Origin: an uncultured Candidatus Melainabacteria bacterium
GTDB taxonomy: Bacteria > Cyanobacteriota > Vampirovibrionia > Gastranaerophilales > Gastranaerophilaceae
DNA: 64,000 nt
Reading direction: 5' to 3'
NCBI GenBank assembly: GCA_934667125.1
Contig: CAKULF010000002.1
Coordinates: forward strand, 186,001-250,000
Position numbers and translations under genes: made by a program. Shown piece by piece: positions 21,228-30,755 of the stretch. The notes below the pieces were generated by a model. That model worked only from the letters and a program-made list of their open reading frames with translations, searched no databases and was not told the origin of the DNA. Numbering within the stretch: the first letter of the stretch is position 1; each line of letters opens with the position of its first letter.

Positions 21228-22832
21228 TTATCTAACCCCCATTGATTTTAATAAGGTTTCTCTTGCAACATTATACTTAAATACTGTATCAACAAAATTT
21301 AGTTGAGATGTATTATAATTTGTTAAAGCGTCTTGAAGTTCGACATAATTGTTTAAACCAACACTATATCTGCCATCTGCCAATTCAAAGTTTTCAAGTG
21401 TAGCTTTAACTTTAGAATTCATTAAAGGAATTTTTCGCTCTAGTTGGCGCATATTTATGTAATTATTTTGAACTTCCCAAAAAATATCGGATTTTGCAAT
21501 GTTATAATTATGATACGCAACATCAAGATAATATTCGCCCTCTTTAGCCTGATAATGGATTTTCATAGGATTAATCGAGCCTATCCCAATTTCCGCCCCC
21601 AAAGTCAAAGGAGAAGAATATTTTGAACTTTCATATTTTGTATAACCCCAGCTCAAATCGCCCGTTATTTCAGGCGCATATTGCCTTTTAATTGCTTTTA
21701 GCGATTCTTCTTGAACTTTTGTTAGCATATAGCTTGATTTTAAATCTGGGCGCAATTCAAGGGCATCTTTAACGGCATCTTGCTTTGATAATATTAAAGG
21801 ATTAAACACAAAATTTTGAATAATGTCCTTGTGTTCAATTCCAGAAGTCAACATAATCAAGCCATCAGCGGTTTTTTTGAAGTTTCCTGATGTTTTAATT
21901 GTTGTAAAGCTTTCAACTTTTTTTCTGTAATCTGCTTTTAAAAAGCCGAAATTCTCAGTATTTTTAACGATAAAATCTTCATCATCTTGATAATACATAG
22001 AATTTTTAAGCTCAATTATCGCCAATTCAAGCTCTTTTTGAGCGTCCACTATTTGAATTTTTGCGTCCGTTAAATTAACCTCTGCATTAACAACATCAAT
22101 TTTAGACCTCAAACCCTCTTCAAACATAGCCTTTGTTCTTTCAAAGTTAAGAGTCTGAATTCTTGCGTTTTGCTCATAAATATCTAAAGAAGCCAACTTT
22201 GATAAAACCGTGTAATAATTGATTTTAACGTCATATATAACCTTTAAAAGCTCGTAATCATAATCATATTGAGCGGATTCAGTGTCATATTTTGCCATTT
22301 TGATTTTTGCCGTTGTTCTTCCAAAATCCCAAATCATTTCAGAAATTCCAACATTAAAACCAACCGTGTTTTCATTTATATTGTTATTTTTTGCGCTCGT
22401 TGAGTTGTGATTATAATTCACTCTTCCAAACAAAGACGGCGCATAATTCGCTCTATATTGCCCTGCACCCGTTCTAACCGCTTCAACCTTAGCTTTCATT
22501 GAAAACAAATTAGGGTTATGATTTATAGCATAATCCACGCAATCTTCAATAGACATAACAGACAATTTTTCTATATTATGCGGCGGATTAGACGTTACGG
22601 GCGGAAGTTTTATCTCTTCAACTCGAACTTTTTTTGCTTTTGTTTTTTTAATTTGTTGATTATTTTTTCTATTGAAAAAGTTTGTTATGCTCCATTTTTT
22701 TGAATTTTTAGCGCTTGTAGCGTCATTGTCTTCAATAGCAAAACAATTCAAACTATTTAGAGCCAAAAAGCCCGCTAACAATGATATGGCAAGTTTTCTT
22801 CTACTATTTTTCACAATACTATTCCTAACCAA
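21228..22832 (-). CDS. TolC-family outer-membrane channel
   Basis: 534 aa. A signal peptide after a basic start (RRKLAISLLAGFLALNSLNCFA, cut near residue 32), a Lys/Asn-rich linker to about residue 90, then two repeats of the OEP domain with SIEDCVDYAINHNPNLFSMK (about 94-113) at the start and the long helices of a trimeric tunnel. First gene of the efflux operon. It gives the diderm envelope evidence together with the second TolC homologue and MlaE. Confidence 0.92.
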   Translation of the reverse strand: MVRNSIVKNSRRKLAISLLAGFLALNSLNCFAIEDNDATSAKNSKKWSITNFFNRKNNQQIKKTKAKKVRVEEIKLPPVTSNPPHNIEKLSVMSIEDCVDYAINHNPNLFSMKAKVEAVRTGAGQYRANYAPSLFGRVNYNHNSTSAKNNNINENTVGFNVGISEMIWDFGRTTAKIKMAKYDTESAQYDYDYELLKVIYDVKINYYTVLSKLASLDIYEQNARIQTLNFERTKAMFEEGLRSKIDVVNAEVNLTDAKIQIVDAQKELELAIIELKNSMYYQDDEDFIVKNTENFGFLKADYRKKVESFTTIKTSGNFKKTADGLIMLTSGIEHKDIIQNFVFNPLILSKQDAVKDALELRPDLKSSYMLTKVQEESLKAIKRQYAPEITGDLSWGYTKYESSKYSSPLTLGAEIGIGSINPMKIHYQAKEGEYYLDVAYHNYNIAKSDIFWEVQNNYINMRQLERKIPLMNSKVKATLENFELADGRYSVGLNNYVELQDALTNYNTSQLNFVDTVFKYNVARETLLKSMGVR

Positions 22833-22888
22833 AATTTTAATTTGTCAGCAAGTTTTTTTCATCATTCTAATAATGTATAGCTCTTAAA

Positions 22889-24208
22889 TTAGTTATCTTT
22901 ATTGAATATTAAAGATATGATAAGCCCAAAAGCAATGAATAGCGGATAAAACAGAGCTTTCATAATGTCAAAAGAGCTTACTGCAACGGCAGAAGCAAGA
23001 CTTGTTGCAATTAAAATTTGCGCCCCATAAGGAATCATCCCTTGAATTATGCAGGATGTTGTATCTATAAGGCTTGCGGTTCTAACTGGTTTAACCCCGT
23101 GTTTTAAGGACATTTCTTTTGCAATTGGTCCTGAAGTTATGATTGCAACAGTGTTATTCGCTGTAAAAAGATTGATTATCGCCGTTAATAGGCAAATTCC
23201 AAGCTCGCAAGTCTTTTTGGATTTTACCCAAGCGCAGCAATTATAAATTATAAAATTAATTCCGCCGTTATATCTAATCATTTGCAACAAACCACCAGCT
23301 AAAATGGCTACTATCAACGTGTTTGCCATACTAACCGTGCCATCACCTATATATGAAAAAGCGTCATAGATATTAAAAATTGAATAATATAAACCTATTC
23401 CGATATTCAAAATTATTCCGATTAATAACAAAAACATAACGTTAATCCCTGCTATACCAAGGACAAGAAGCAAAATATAAGGAAAAACCTTAACATAAGA
23501 GCTAAATTCTATAGTTGCAATTTGAGTTGTATAGCTTGTTAATTCGTTTTCAAAATATGGAGAAAGATAAAATAAAACGCACAATATCGCTGGAATTAAG
23601 ACTATTTTAGCATTTGCAATGACTTCATCTTTCATTGGAACATTTTGAGTTCTTGTTGCTGCGATTGTTGTATCGGAAATTAAAGATAAATTATCCCCAA
23701 ACATCGCTCCGCCAACAACTGCGCCGATTAAAAAGGCGGGATTTATTGATATATTGTGCGATAAGCTCACTGCAATAGGCACAATCGCCGCAATTGTTCC
23801 GCAAGAAGTTCCAACCGCAAGCGAAATTAAAGCAGAAATTAAAAATATTCCTGAAATTATATATTTTGGAGGAATAATATTTTGAGCAATTATAACAGCA
23901 CTGTCAACTCCGCCAACTGCGTTCGCTATTGAAGTAAAAGCACCTGCCAAAATAAAAATTAAACACATAATCATAATATCTTTTTTGCCCATTCCAAGAG
24001 CAAAAATTTCAATTTTTCGGTTTAATTTTTCTTTATGATTTAAAATTAATGCAGTAGCAGAAGAAATAATAAAAGCCACAGTCATCGGAACTTTTGAAAA
24101 ATCTCTTGTTAAAATTGAAAATCCAAAATAAAAAATAACAAAAACAATAAACGGGATTATTGCCTTATAGCTTGAATGTCGCCATTGTTTAACTTCTTCT
24201 GTTTGCAT
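22889..24208 (-). CDS. NhaC-family Na+/H+ antiporter-like transporter
   Basis: 439 aa with about 11-12 hydrophobic segments. Family motifs are GTSCGTIAAIVPIA (about 143-156, NhaC GTSxGT) and MFGDNLSLISDTTIAA (about 179-194, NhaC FGDxxSPISDTT). A second NNTVAIITSGPIAKEMS block near 358 fits the inverted repeat. It probably exchanges Na+ for H+ or a small organic ion; the substrate cannot be read from sequence. AGGAG precedes ATG. Single gene between the TolC operon and a divergent response regulator. Confidence 0.87.
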   Translation of the reverse strand: MQTEEVKQWRHSSYKAIIPFIVFVIFYFGFSILTRDFSKVPMTVAFIISSATALILNHKEKLNRKIEIFALGMGKKDIMIMCLIFILAGAFTSIANAVGGVDSAVIIAQNIIPPKYIISGIFLISALISLAVGTSCGTIAAIVPIAVSLSHNISINPAFLIGAVVGGAMFGDNLSLISDTTIAATRTQNVPMKDEVIANAKIVLIPAILCVLFYLSPYFENELTSYTTQIATIEFSSYVKVFPYILLLVLGIAGINVMFLLLIGIILNIGIGLYYSIFNIYDAFSYIGDGTVSMANTLIVAILAGGLLQMIRYNGGINFIIYNCCAWVKSKKTCELGICLLTAIINLFTANNTVAIITSGPIAKEMSLKHGVKPVRTASLIDTTSCIIQGMIPYGAQILIATSLASAVAVSSFDIMKALFYPLFIAFGLIISLIFNKDN

Positions 24209-24338
24209 TTTTCTCCTTAATTTTTTATAGGCTTATTTAATAGTACTATAATTGTAATTCAAAATATACAAAAATTTACAAAAAATTAAAGTTTTAAATT
24301 TTTCTGCCGATATATTAAAATGATATTGAGAGGAAAAT

Positions 24339-25442
24339 ATGTTAAATGTAAAAAACGACTTCTTTTTGGATAGCGTTAGGGATTTAATTAGCACAAATTC
24401 AACATCAACTGACCACACAATTTTAATTGTGGATGATGAAATCAATAATCTACAGCTTTTAAAAAGAACTTTTAGAGGAAAATATCGAATTTTAACAGCT
24501 TCAAACGGACTTGAGGCTCTTGAAACATTAAAAGAAAATTTAAGCGAAATTTCTCTAATCGTATCAGACCATAAAATGCCTATTATGGAAGGTACAAAGT
24601 TTTTAGAAGAAGCAAATATTATTGCTCCTGATGTTATAAAAATCCTTTTGACTGGCTTTTCAGACGTTGAAATTATAACGGACGCCGTTAATAAATGTAA
24701 TTTATTTCAATATATCCTAAAACCTTTTAGCCCTGATGAGCTTCAAACAATCGTTAAAAACGGAATAGATAAATTTGATTTAGTGAGTTCTAAATCGATT
24801 ATTTTAAAAGATTTAAAAGAATTATTTTATAAAACAATCAAATCAATTTCCTCTGCGCTGGACGCTAAAGACCCATATACACACGGTCATTCGCTTAGAG
24901 TTACATTATATTCAATTATCTTGGCAAAACACTTAAATGTTCCCGAAAATCAATTGGAAATGATTGAAATTTCAGGTTTATTGCACGATATAGGCAAAAT
25001 CGCCATTCCTCAATCAATTTTGTGCAAACCGGGGAAATTGGACGACAACGAATTTACGATTATGAAAACCCATCCTGTTAATTCAGAAAAACTAATAGCG
25101 AGTATTGAAAAATTGCACGAAGTTGCCCCAGGAATTAAGCACCATCACGAAAGATGGGATGGAAGAGGATATCCTGATAAGTTAGCTGGCGAAGATATCC
25201 CATATTCAGCTCGAATTATAGCTATAGCAGACACTTACGACGCTATGACATCTACTCGCTCATACAGAAAAGCTCTAAGCCACGAAGTTGCTATAGAAGA
25301 GATTAAAAGGTGCGCCGGAGCGCAATTTGACCCGACTTTAGCTCAAAAATTCATAGAAATTGAGCATATTATTAAAGCCGCAAAAGAAAACCCCGAAGAA
25401 TACTATATGAAATATTCTTCATTGTATAAAGAAATTCAATAA
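24339..25442 (+). CDS. response regulator with HD-GYP cyclic-di-GMP phosphodiesterase
   Basis: 367 aa. An N-terminal receiver (about 28-145) with acidic pair DD, phosphoacceptor Asp77 (VSDHKMP), Thr in LLTGFSD and Lys in LKPFS. The HD-GYP domain follows (about 165-350) with HGHS, His216-Asp217 (LLHDIGK), HHHERWDGRGYP (GYP at 277-279) and DTYDAMTS. RpfG-like architecture: phosphorylation should control hydrolysis of cyclic-di-GMP. No partner kinase adjacent. RBS GAGAGGA is good. It ends 1 nt before the methyltransferase gene. All HD-GYP metal residues appear present. Confidence 0.95.
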   Translation: MLNVKNDFFLDSVRDLISTNSTSTDHTILIVDDEINNLQLLKRTFRGKYRILTASNGLEALETLKENLSEISLIVSDHKMPIMEGTKFLEEANIIAPDVIKILLTGFSDVEIITDAVNKCNLFQYILKPFSPDELQTIVKNGIDKFDLVSSKSIILKDLKELFYKTIKSISSALDAKDPYTHGHSLRVTLYSIILAKHLNVPENQLEMIEISGLLHDIGKIAIPQSILCKPGKLDDNEFTIMKTHPVNSEKLIASIEKLHEVAPGIKHHHERWDGRGYPDKLAGEDIPYSARIIAIADTYDAMTSTRSYRKALSHEVAIEEIKRCAGAQFDPTLAQKFIEIEHIIKAAKENPEEYYMKYSSLYKEIQ

Positions 25443-25443
25443 A

Positions 25444-26790
25444 ATGTTTAAAATAAACGATGAAATAATAGGAATAGTTGAAAAATTAACTAATCAAGGC
25501 GAAGGAATAATCAGATTTGGCGAAGATAAATTTGTTGTTTTTGTCAAAAATGTTTTGCCAAATGAAAAAGTTAAAGTAAAAATCGTTTCTAAAAATAAAC
25601 ATTTTGCAAAAGGCGAAGTTGTTGAAATTCTTGAACAATCATCTCATAGGGTTAAGCCTTTTTGCGCATTATATAACGCTTGCGGAAGCTGCGATATGCA
25701 AATAGCTGATTATGATTATTTGCTTGAACAAAAAACCGCTATTTTAAAAGAAATTTTTGAAAATTTATGTCCTGTTAAAAATACCATAAAGTCGCCTGTT
25801 ACAAAGGAATATAGGCATAAAATTCAATTTCCCGTTAGTCAAACCAAAAATTCTAAAAGAATTTTAATGGGCTATTATAAAAATAATTCCCACGACCTTA
25901 CAAACATTAAATTTTGCCCAATTCAACCTGCTATAATCAACGATATAGCTGAATTTATAAGGAAAAATTGGGATAAAACTTGTTACAATGAAAACAAAAA
26001 CGAAGGTTTATTAAAAAATGTATTATTTAGAATAAATACGGCGCTAGACAGCATATTGTTGACTTTAATCGTAAATTCAAAGAAAAAAGACTGTTCCAAA
26101 AATGATTATAAGGATTTTTTCAACAAAATTATGCTTGCTTTTCCGCAAATAAAAGGCTGTTTTTTAAATTTTAATACAGATAAAACAAACACGATTTTAG
26201 GCAAGCACACTATAAAAATTTTGGGCGATGATTATCTTATTGAAACTTTGGAAGATAAAAAATATGCAATAGGACCTGTTAGCTTTTTCCAAATTAATAC
26301 AAAAAGCGCAATAAATTTATTCAACATAGTTAAAGAAAATATTAAGCCAAATTCGACTCTATTAGACGCTTATGGCGGAGTTGGGGCAATTGGAATATTT
26401 TGTTCTGATAAGGCTAAAAAGATTACTCTTGTTGAAGAAAACGCTAATGCTATTGAAATGGCAAAAAAGAATTTTGAATTAAATAAAATTGAAAATTATG
26501 AAATTTTATCGGGGGACGCTAAAAAACATTTTATAGATTTTAAAAATGAAAAGAAAACTTTTGACTATATCATTCTCGACCCGCCAAGAAGCGGCTGTGA
26601 TAAAGAGGGGTTAGAGGTTTTAGCCGATTTAGCAAAAAATATTATATATGTTTCTTGTAATCCTCAAACTTTAAAAAGAGATGTGAAATGCTTGGCTGAA
26701 TTTGGTCTTAAGCCAAAATTTGTTCAAGGAGTTGACCTATTTCCTTATACTCACCACATTGAAAGCGTTTGCATATTAGAAAAATTATAA
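25444..26790 (+). CDS. 23S rRNA (uracil-C5)-methyltransferase, RlmD/RlmCD type
   Basis: 448 aa. An N-terminal TRAM domain (about 3-62), an Fe-S cysteine set CALYNACGSCDMQ (C-x5-C-x2-C near 74-84, with another Cys later at CPIQP), then the SAM-dependent domain with LLDAYGGVGAIGIF (about 310-323), FDYIILDPPRSGCD and the catalytic SCNPQTL (about 409). RumA-family enzymes make m5U at position 1939 and/or 747 of 23S rRNA; which one cannot be read here. It overlaps the convergent TolC-like gene by 6 nt. Confidence 0.92.
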   Translation: MFKINDEIIGIVEKLTNQGEGIIRFGEDKFVVFVKNVLPNEKVKVKIVSKNKHFAKGEVVEILEQSSHRVKPFCALYNACGSCDMQIADYDYLLEQKTAILKEIFENLCPVKNTIKSPVTKEYRHKIQFPVSQTKNSKRILMGYYKNNSHDLTNIKFCPIQPAIINDIAEFIRKNWDKTCYNENKNEGLLKNVLFRINTALDSILLTLIVNSKKKDCSKNDYKDFFNKIMLAFPQIKGCFLNFNTDKTNTILGKHTIKILGDDYLIETLEDKKYAIGPVSFFQINTKSAINLFNIVKENIKPNSTLLDAYGGVGAIGIFCSDKAKKITLVEENANAIEMAKKNFELNKIENYEILSGDAKKHFIDFKNEKKTFDYIILDPPRSGCDKEGLEVLADLAKNIIYVSCNPQTLKRDVKCLAEFGLKPKFVQGVDLFPYTHHIESVCILEKL

Positions 26791-28152
26791 ATTTTCTTTA
26801 GCATAATCATATCCGCCAAGAGCTCGATACAGATTGATTGAAGCTATAATCCTATCTATATCGTTATTTAGAGCGTTGATTGAAGCAATAATTTCATTTT
26901 GTTTATAGAAAATATAGTCTACATTGCTTGCTAAACCGTCGTTTTTATTGTTTTCTTTCAGTTTTAATTTTGTGTTTTGAATTGCTAAAATATCTTTTGA
27001 AAGAGAATAATTTTTATCTGAAGTTTTTAAAACAGCCAAAGTGTCGTTAGTTTCTTGAAGAGCGGCAATTACAGTCTTTTCATATTCATAATTAGCTCGC
27101 TCAAGTTCTTGTTTTTTCAATTTTATCATTTGCCATTTTTTTCCGCCATCAAAAACGTTAAACGTTGGATTTACGCCAATTTCGGCAATTCCTGTGTGAT
27201 TTTTTGTGATACCTTTAAAATTAGCATATCCATTAAAACCAAAAGTTCCATACACGTTAAATGATGGTAAAAGCTCACGTTTAGCGACTCTAGCGTCATA
27301 TTGCGCTCTTTTAACGTTTTCTGTTGCAGAAATAACGTCAGGTCTATTTAAAATTATGCTTGAATTAAAGCTATCAGGCGTTTTTAGACTATATGTCGAA
27401 GTATTATATTCCGACCTTTTAACGTCTGAAAACAGCTTATCGCCCATTAAATAGCCAATTTGATTAACTAAAATTTCTTTTCTATTGTTTAATTCATTTA
27501 TTCGATTTTGATTGTTTATGGTTCGCTCTTTTGCGTTTAAAACGTCATATTCAGACAATAAACCGTATTTTTCTTTATTTGTCGCTAAATTTTCAAGCTC
27601 TTTATTTAAAGCCAACAGCTCATTTTCATATTTTAAAAGCTCATCTGTTCTAATCAAATTAAAATATTCAACCCCAAGAGAAGAAGCAAGCAGAATATAG
27701 GTCATTTTCCTATCTTGCTCAACCATTTTCAAGCTTTCTTGTTTGCTTTTTGTTTTCAAACGATTTTTTGCAAAAATATCAACCTCATAATTAACATAAA
27801 CAGGCATTAAAAAACGAGATTGATTATAGCTTCTAATCATATAATTATTTGCGCCACGTCTTAATTCGCCTGATGAAAAGGTTTTTGAAATCAAAGGCTC
27901 AAAATCAATTGTCGGCAATTCATTCGCCAAAGACATTTTAACGATTCTTTCGCTTTCTTTAACTTTAGATAGCGCAATCTTTAAATCTAAATTGTTGCCA
28001 ATTGCTCGAGCAATGTTTTCTATTAATATTTCGTCATTAAAATTCTTAAAAAAATCATAGTTAAATTCTTCTTTTTGCACGGGTTTTTTAGCCCCAAAAG
28101 ACACTAAAACCATATTAAAGAATATTAAAAATAAAACTATTATCTTTTTCAT
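26785..28152 (-). CDS. TolC/NodT-family outer-membrane efflux protein
   Basis: 455 aa. A signal peptide (MKKIIVLFLIFFNMVLVSFG, cut near residue 20), and no lipobox cysteine, unlike NodT lipoproteins. Two OEP repeats with typical NLDLKIALSKVKESE (about 53) and RPDVISATENVKRAQYDARV (about 269-288). It is divergent from the EmrA-like adaptor with 36 bp between starts, so the pair probably makes one efflux system whose inner-membrane pump is encoded elsewhere. Confidence 0.9.
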   Translation of the reverse strand: MKKIIVLFLIFFNMVLVSFGAKKPVQKEEFNYDFFKNFNDEILIENIARAIGNNLDLKIALSKVKESERIVKMSLANELPTIDFEPLISKTFSSGELRRGANNYMIRSYNQSRFLMPVYVNYEVDIFAKNRLKTKSKQESLKMVEQDRKMTYILLASSLGVEYFNLIRTDELLKYENELLALNKELENLATNKEKYGLLSEYDVLNAKERTINNQNRINELNNRKEILVNQIGYLMGDKLFSDVKRSEYNTSTYSLKTPDSFNSSIILNRPDVISATENVKRAQYDARVAKRELLPSFNVYGTFGFNGYANFKGITKNHTGIAEIGVNPTFNVFDGGKKWQMIKLKKQELERANYEYEKTVIAALQETNDTLAVLKTSDKNYSLSKDILAIQNTKLKLKENNKNDGLASNVDYIFYKQNEIIASINALNNDIDRIIASINLYRALGGYDYAKENL

Positions 28153-28188
28153 ATTGTTAACGCTCTATCTTTATACTATCATGGAATT

Positions 28189-29271
28189 ATGAAAAGTTTA
28201 AATAAAGACAATAAAATCGCAAGCGAAACCAGAAAAAAAGCATTAGAAAAAAGAAAACCATATCAGAAAAAACGTGTCATAGTGCCGATTTTTACGGCTA
28301 TTGTGTTCGTTTTTTTGGGAATTTACGGACTAATTTATTCAAGTTTTTATCAATCAACAGACGACGCTTTTGTTGAAGCGCACATGGTATATTTTGCTCC
28401 TCGTGTTTCAGGGCAAATTGTTGAATTAAATGTTGATGATAATTCTGAAATCAAAAAGGGCGAAATCATTGCTAAAATTGACGATAAGGACTTTATTGCA
28501 ACTCTAAATCAAGCCCAAGCAAAACTTGAAAAAGCAAAATCAGACTTAAATGTTTCTGATGATGATATCGAAAAAATGAGCGCTATGACTTCTCAAAAGA
28601 AAAATGATATCGAAAGCGCAAAATCTAAACTGGATTACGCTAATTCAGACTATATCCGCTATAAAAACGCATATCAGGACGGTTCTGTTACAAAACAAGA
28701 CCTTGACAATGCAATTAAAAACTTAGACGTTGCAAGAGCGCAATTTAAAGCAGCACAAGACGGCTTATCAGCAGCAAAAAGCGGATTAAATTCTACTGTT
28801 TCTAAGAAAATTTCACAAAATGCCGAAATTAAAAAACTTTTAGCAGAAGTTGAACAAGCAAAATTAAACTTGTCTTATACAACACTATATTCACCAATTG
28901 ACGGCGTTATTACAAACAAAAATATTGAAACAGGCAACTATGTAAAAGCCGGAAACTCAATAATGTCGATTGTTCCGCACGATGTGTATATTATAGCTAA
29001 CTTTAAAGAAACCCAAATCGCAAATATGAAACAAGGTCAAAAAGTTACAATAAAAATTGACACATTCGGCTCTAAAAAATTTAAAGGACACGTTGATTCT
29101 ATTCAAAAAGCCTCAGGCGCAAAAGCAAGCCTATTCCCGCCTGAAAACGCTGTAGGCTCTTATGTTAAAGTTGTTCAAAGAATACCCGTTAAAATCGTAT
29201 TTGACGAAGATATCACAAACTACAACATAATCCCAGGGATGAGCGTTGTTCCAAAAGTTAAAGTTAAATAA
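28189..29271 (+). CDS. EmrA/HlyD-type efflux adaptor
   Basis: 360 aa. A basic cytoplasmic start, one membrane helix (about 31-52, VPIFTAIVFVFLGIYGLIYSS), then STDDAFVEAHMVYFAPRVSG, the EmrA-like lipoyl half motif, a long coiled-coil hairpin (about 100-225), the second half motif TLYSPIDGVITNKNIETGNY and an HlyD_3 barrel with FKETQIANMKQGQKV. EmrA adaptors pair with major-facilitator pumps such as EmrB, not found here. Ends 6 nt before the convergent DUF4127 gene. Confidence 0.92.
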   Translation: MKSLNKDNKIASETRKKALEKRKPYQKKRVIVPIFTAIVFVFLGIYGLIYSSFYQSTDDAFVEAHMVYFAPRVSGQIVELNVDDNSEIKKGEIIAKIDDKDFIATLNQAQAKLEKAKSDLNVSDDDIEKMSAMTSQKKNDIESAKSKLDYANSDYIRYKNAYQDGSVTKQDLDNAIKNLDVARAQFKAAQDGLSAAKSGLNSTVSKKISQNAEIKKLLAEVEQAKLNLSYTTLYSPIDGVITNKNIETGNYVKAGNSIMSIVPHDVYIIANFKETQIANMKQGQKVTIKIDTFGSKKFKGHVDSIQKASGAKASLFPPENAVGSYVKVVQRIPVKIVFDEDITNYNIIPGMSVVPKVKVK

Positions 29272-29277
29272 TTTTTA

Positions 29278-30666
29278 TTAATCTAATTTAATTCTAATTT
29301 CAAAAGACCTGTCCCAAGGCAAGCTATAGCTGATTTTGGCTGGAAAATAGTCTAAAAATTTTGAAATTAGTTTTGAATTATTGTTCAACTCTTCTTGTTT
29401 TTGATTTAGCGCTTCAATAAAGTTTGGAGCTGACTCTCTAATAAATTTTCTTGAAATAGCTTGATAGGCCCAATCGTCCAAAAATCTTATAAATTCAATC
29501 TTTTTAAAAGCAAGGTCATTATAAGTTTTATTTTTTATAGCTAAATATTTAACTATAGCTGTCAAAACGGAGCAGCCTATTGTATTTGCGGAAGTATTAT
29601 AGCCACAATAGCCAAAGAAATTTTCTGTTTTTTGTTTGAACAATTGCTTAATTAACCCTCTATCAGCGCCGTTTGCATTATTAACATCAGCTATAAAATA
29701 GTTATAGCAAGGAAATTCAACATCTTTTTTAATATTGTTTACAACATCTCCCAAAACCAAATCGCCCTGCTCGTTTTTAAAATTATTCACAAGCATAACT
29801 AAATCAGGCTTTGTTGATATTTTACAACCCCCTAGCTCAAGCTGCCCCAAAACACAATTTTTAATCAAAATATCTTCATATTTTGAAATTAAATTTATAG
29901 AATTATTTTCCAAAAACAAAGGTTGAATTTTTATATCTTGATTATAACTCAATGCTCGACAAATCAAAGACAACGGTATCTCATCCGCCCCAGTCTTGAT
30001 TTTTGCGTTTAGAATATTTTCTTTTTTAATAATTTCATCCAATTTTCTTGCTTCTTGAACATTCAAACCAAATTCAGCGCAATCGTCTTTTGAAAAAATT
30101 AAAGTATCAAAAAACCCCTCTTTTGCCCAAGAAAGATACATCTTATTAATTTCAAAATTTCTTTTTCTTGTTGATAAATAATCTTCTAAAATTTCAGGCG
30201 GAATGTTGTTTTCAATTTTTTTATTCAATTTATCAAAATTATATGACCAATCAAAAATTTTTTTACCATACAAATTCCAATATTCTTTTTCTTCTTCATT
30301 TATATTATTGTTTGAAATGCGCATTATAGAAGAAAAAGCGAGGATTTTTTTCGCTTTTTTCATTGCCAATTCTTTAAATTTCAACATTCTATTTTGAATT
30401 AAAGAAATATCGTCATTGTTTCTTCTGCTCGAAACAAGTCCGCCATAAGCGATTGTATCAAGCGAAGCGATTAAATAATCAACATTTTCAAGGTTTTCAA
30501 TAAATTTAAAAAGATTATCGACATTTGAATAACTGACCAAACCACCTAAATCGTTGATATTTGGCATAATAAGCTCTATAGAATTATCAATCGATAAGAT
30601 ATCTTCAACAATATCATAACAAATCGGGCGATTATCAATCGGTATAACACAAATTTTTGTTTTCAT
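29278..30666 (-). CDS. DUF4127 family protein
   Basis: 462 aa, close to the usual size. The diagnostic start is VIPIDNRPICYDIV (about 7-20, family PLDxRPxxxD), then LGGLVSYSN (about 40-48), IASLDTIAYGGLVSSR (about 67-82, family SxDxLxYGGLxxSR), GADEIPLSL and NGADRGLIKQ. Conserved Asp, Arg and Asn suggest an enzyme of alpha/beta type acting on a small ligand, but the function is not known. Single gene, no RBS stronger than AGGAC-like bases, ends at a convergent junction. Confidence 0.85.
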   Translation of the reverse strand: MKTKICVIPIDNRPICYDIVEDILSIDNSIELIMPNINDLGGLVSYSNVDNLFKFIENLENVDYLIASLDTIAYGGLVSSRRNNDDISLIQNRMLKFKELAMKKAKKILAFSSIMRISNNNINEEEKEYWNLYGKKIFDWSYNFDKLNKKIENNIPPEILEDYLSTRKRNFEINKMYLSWAKEGFFDTLIFSKDDCAEFGLNVQEARKLDEIIKKENILNAKIKTGADEIPLSLICRALSYNQDIKIQPLFLENNSINLISKYEDILIKNCVLGQLELGGCKISTKPDLVMLVNNFKNEQGDLVLGDVVNNIKKDVEFPCYNYFIADVNNANGADRGLIKQLFKQKTENFFGYCGYNTSANTIGCSVLTAIVKYLAIKNKTYNDLAFKKIEFIRFLDDWAYQAISRKFIRESAPNFIEALNQKQEELNNNSKLISKFLDYFPAKISYSLPWDRSFEIRIKLD

Positions 30667-30703
30667 AGGACAATTTTACAATATTTGAAAAAATAAAGCT
30701 ATA

Positions 30704-30733
30704 TAAAAATAAAGCGCCCACAATGAGCGCTTT
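30704..30733 (-). terminator. ftsZ terminator
   Basis: AAAGCGC (30711-30717) pairs with GCGCTTT (30727-30733) across a 9-nt loop. On the minus strand, downstream of the ftsZ stop, the stem is followed by ATTTTTATA. Confidence 0.8.
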
Positions 30734-30755
30734 TTGATATATCTTGTTATAAAAA

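Noticed and set aside
24233..24445. 70-codon minus-strand frame over the HD-GYP response-regulator start
   Set aside because: Antisense of a well-supported gene and its promoter, no ribosome site.
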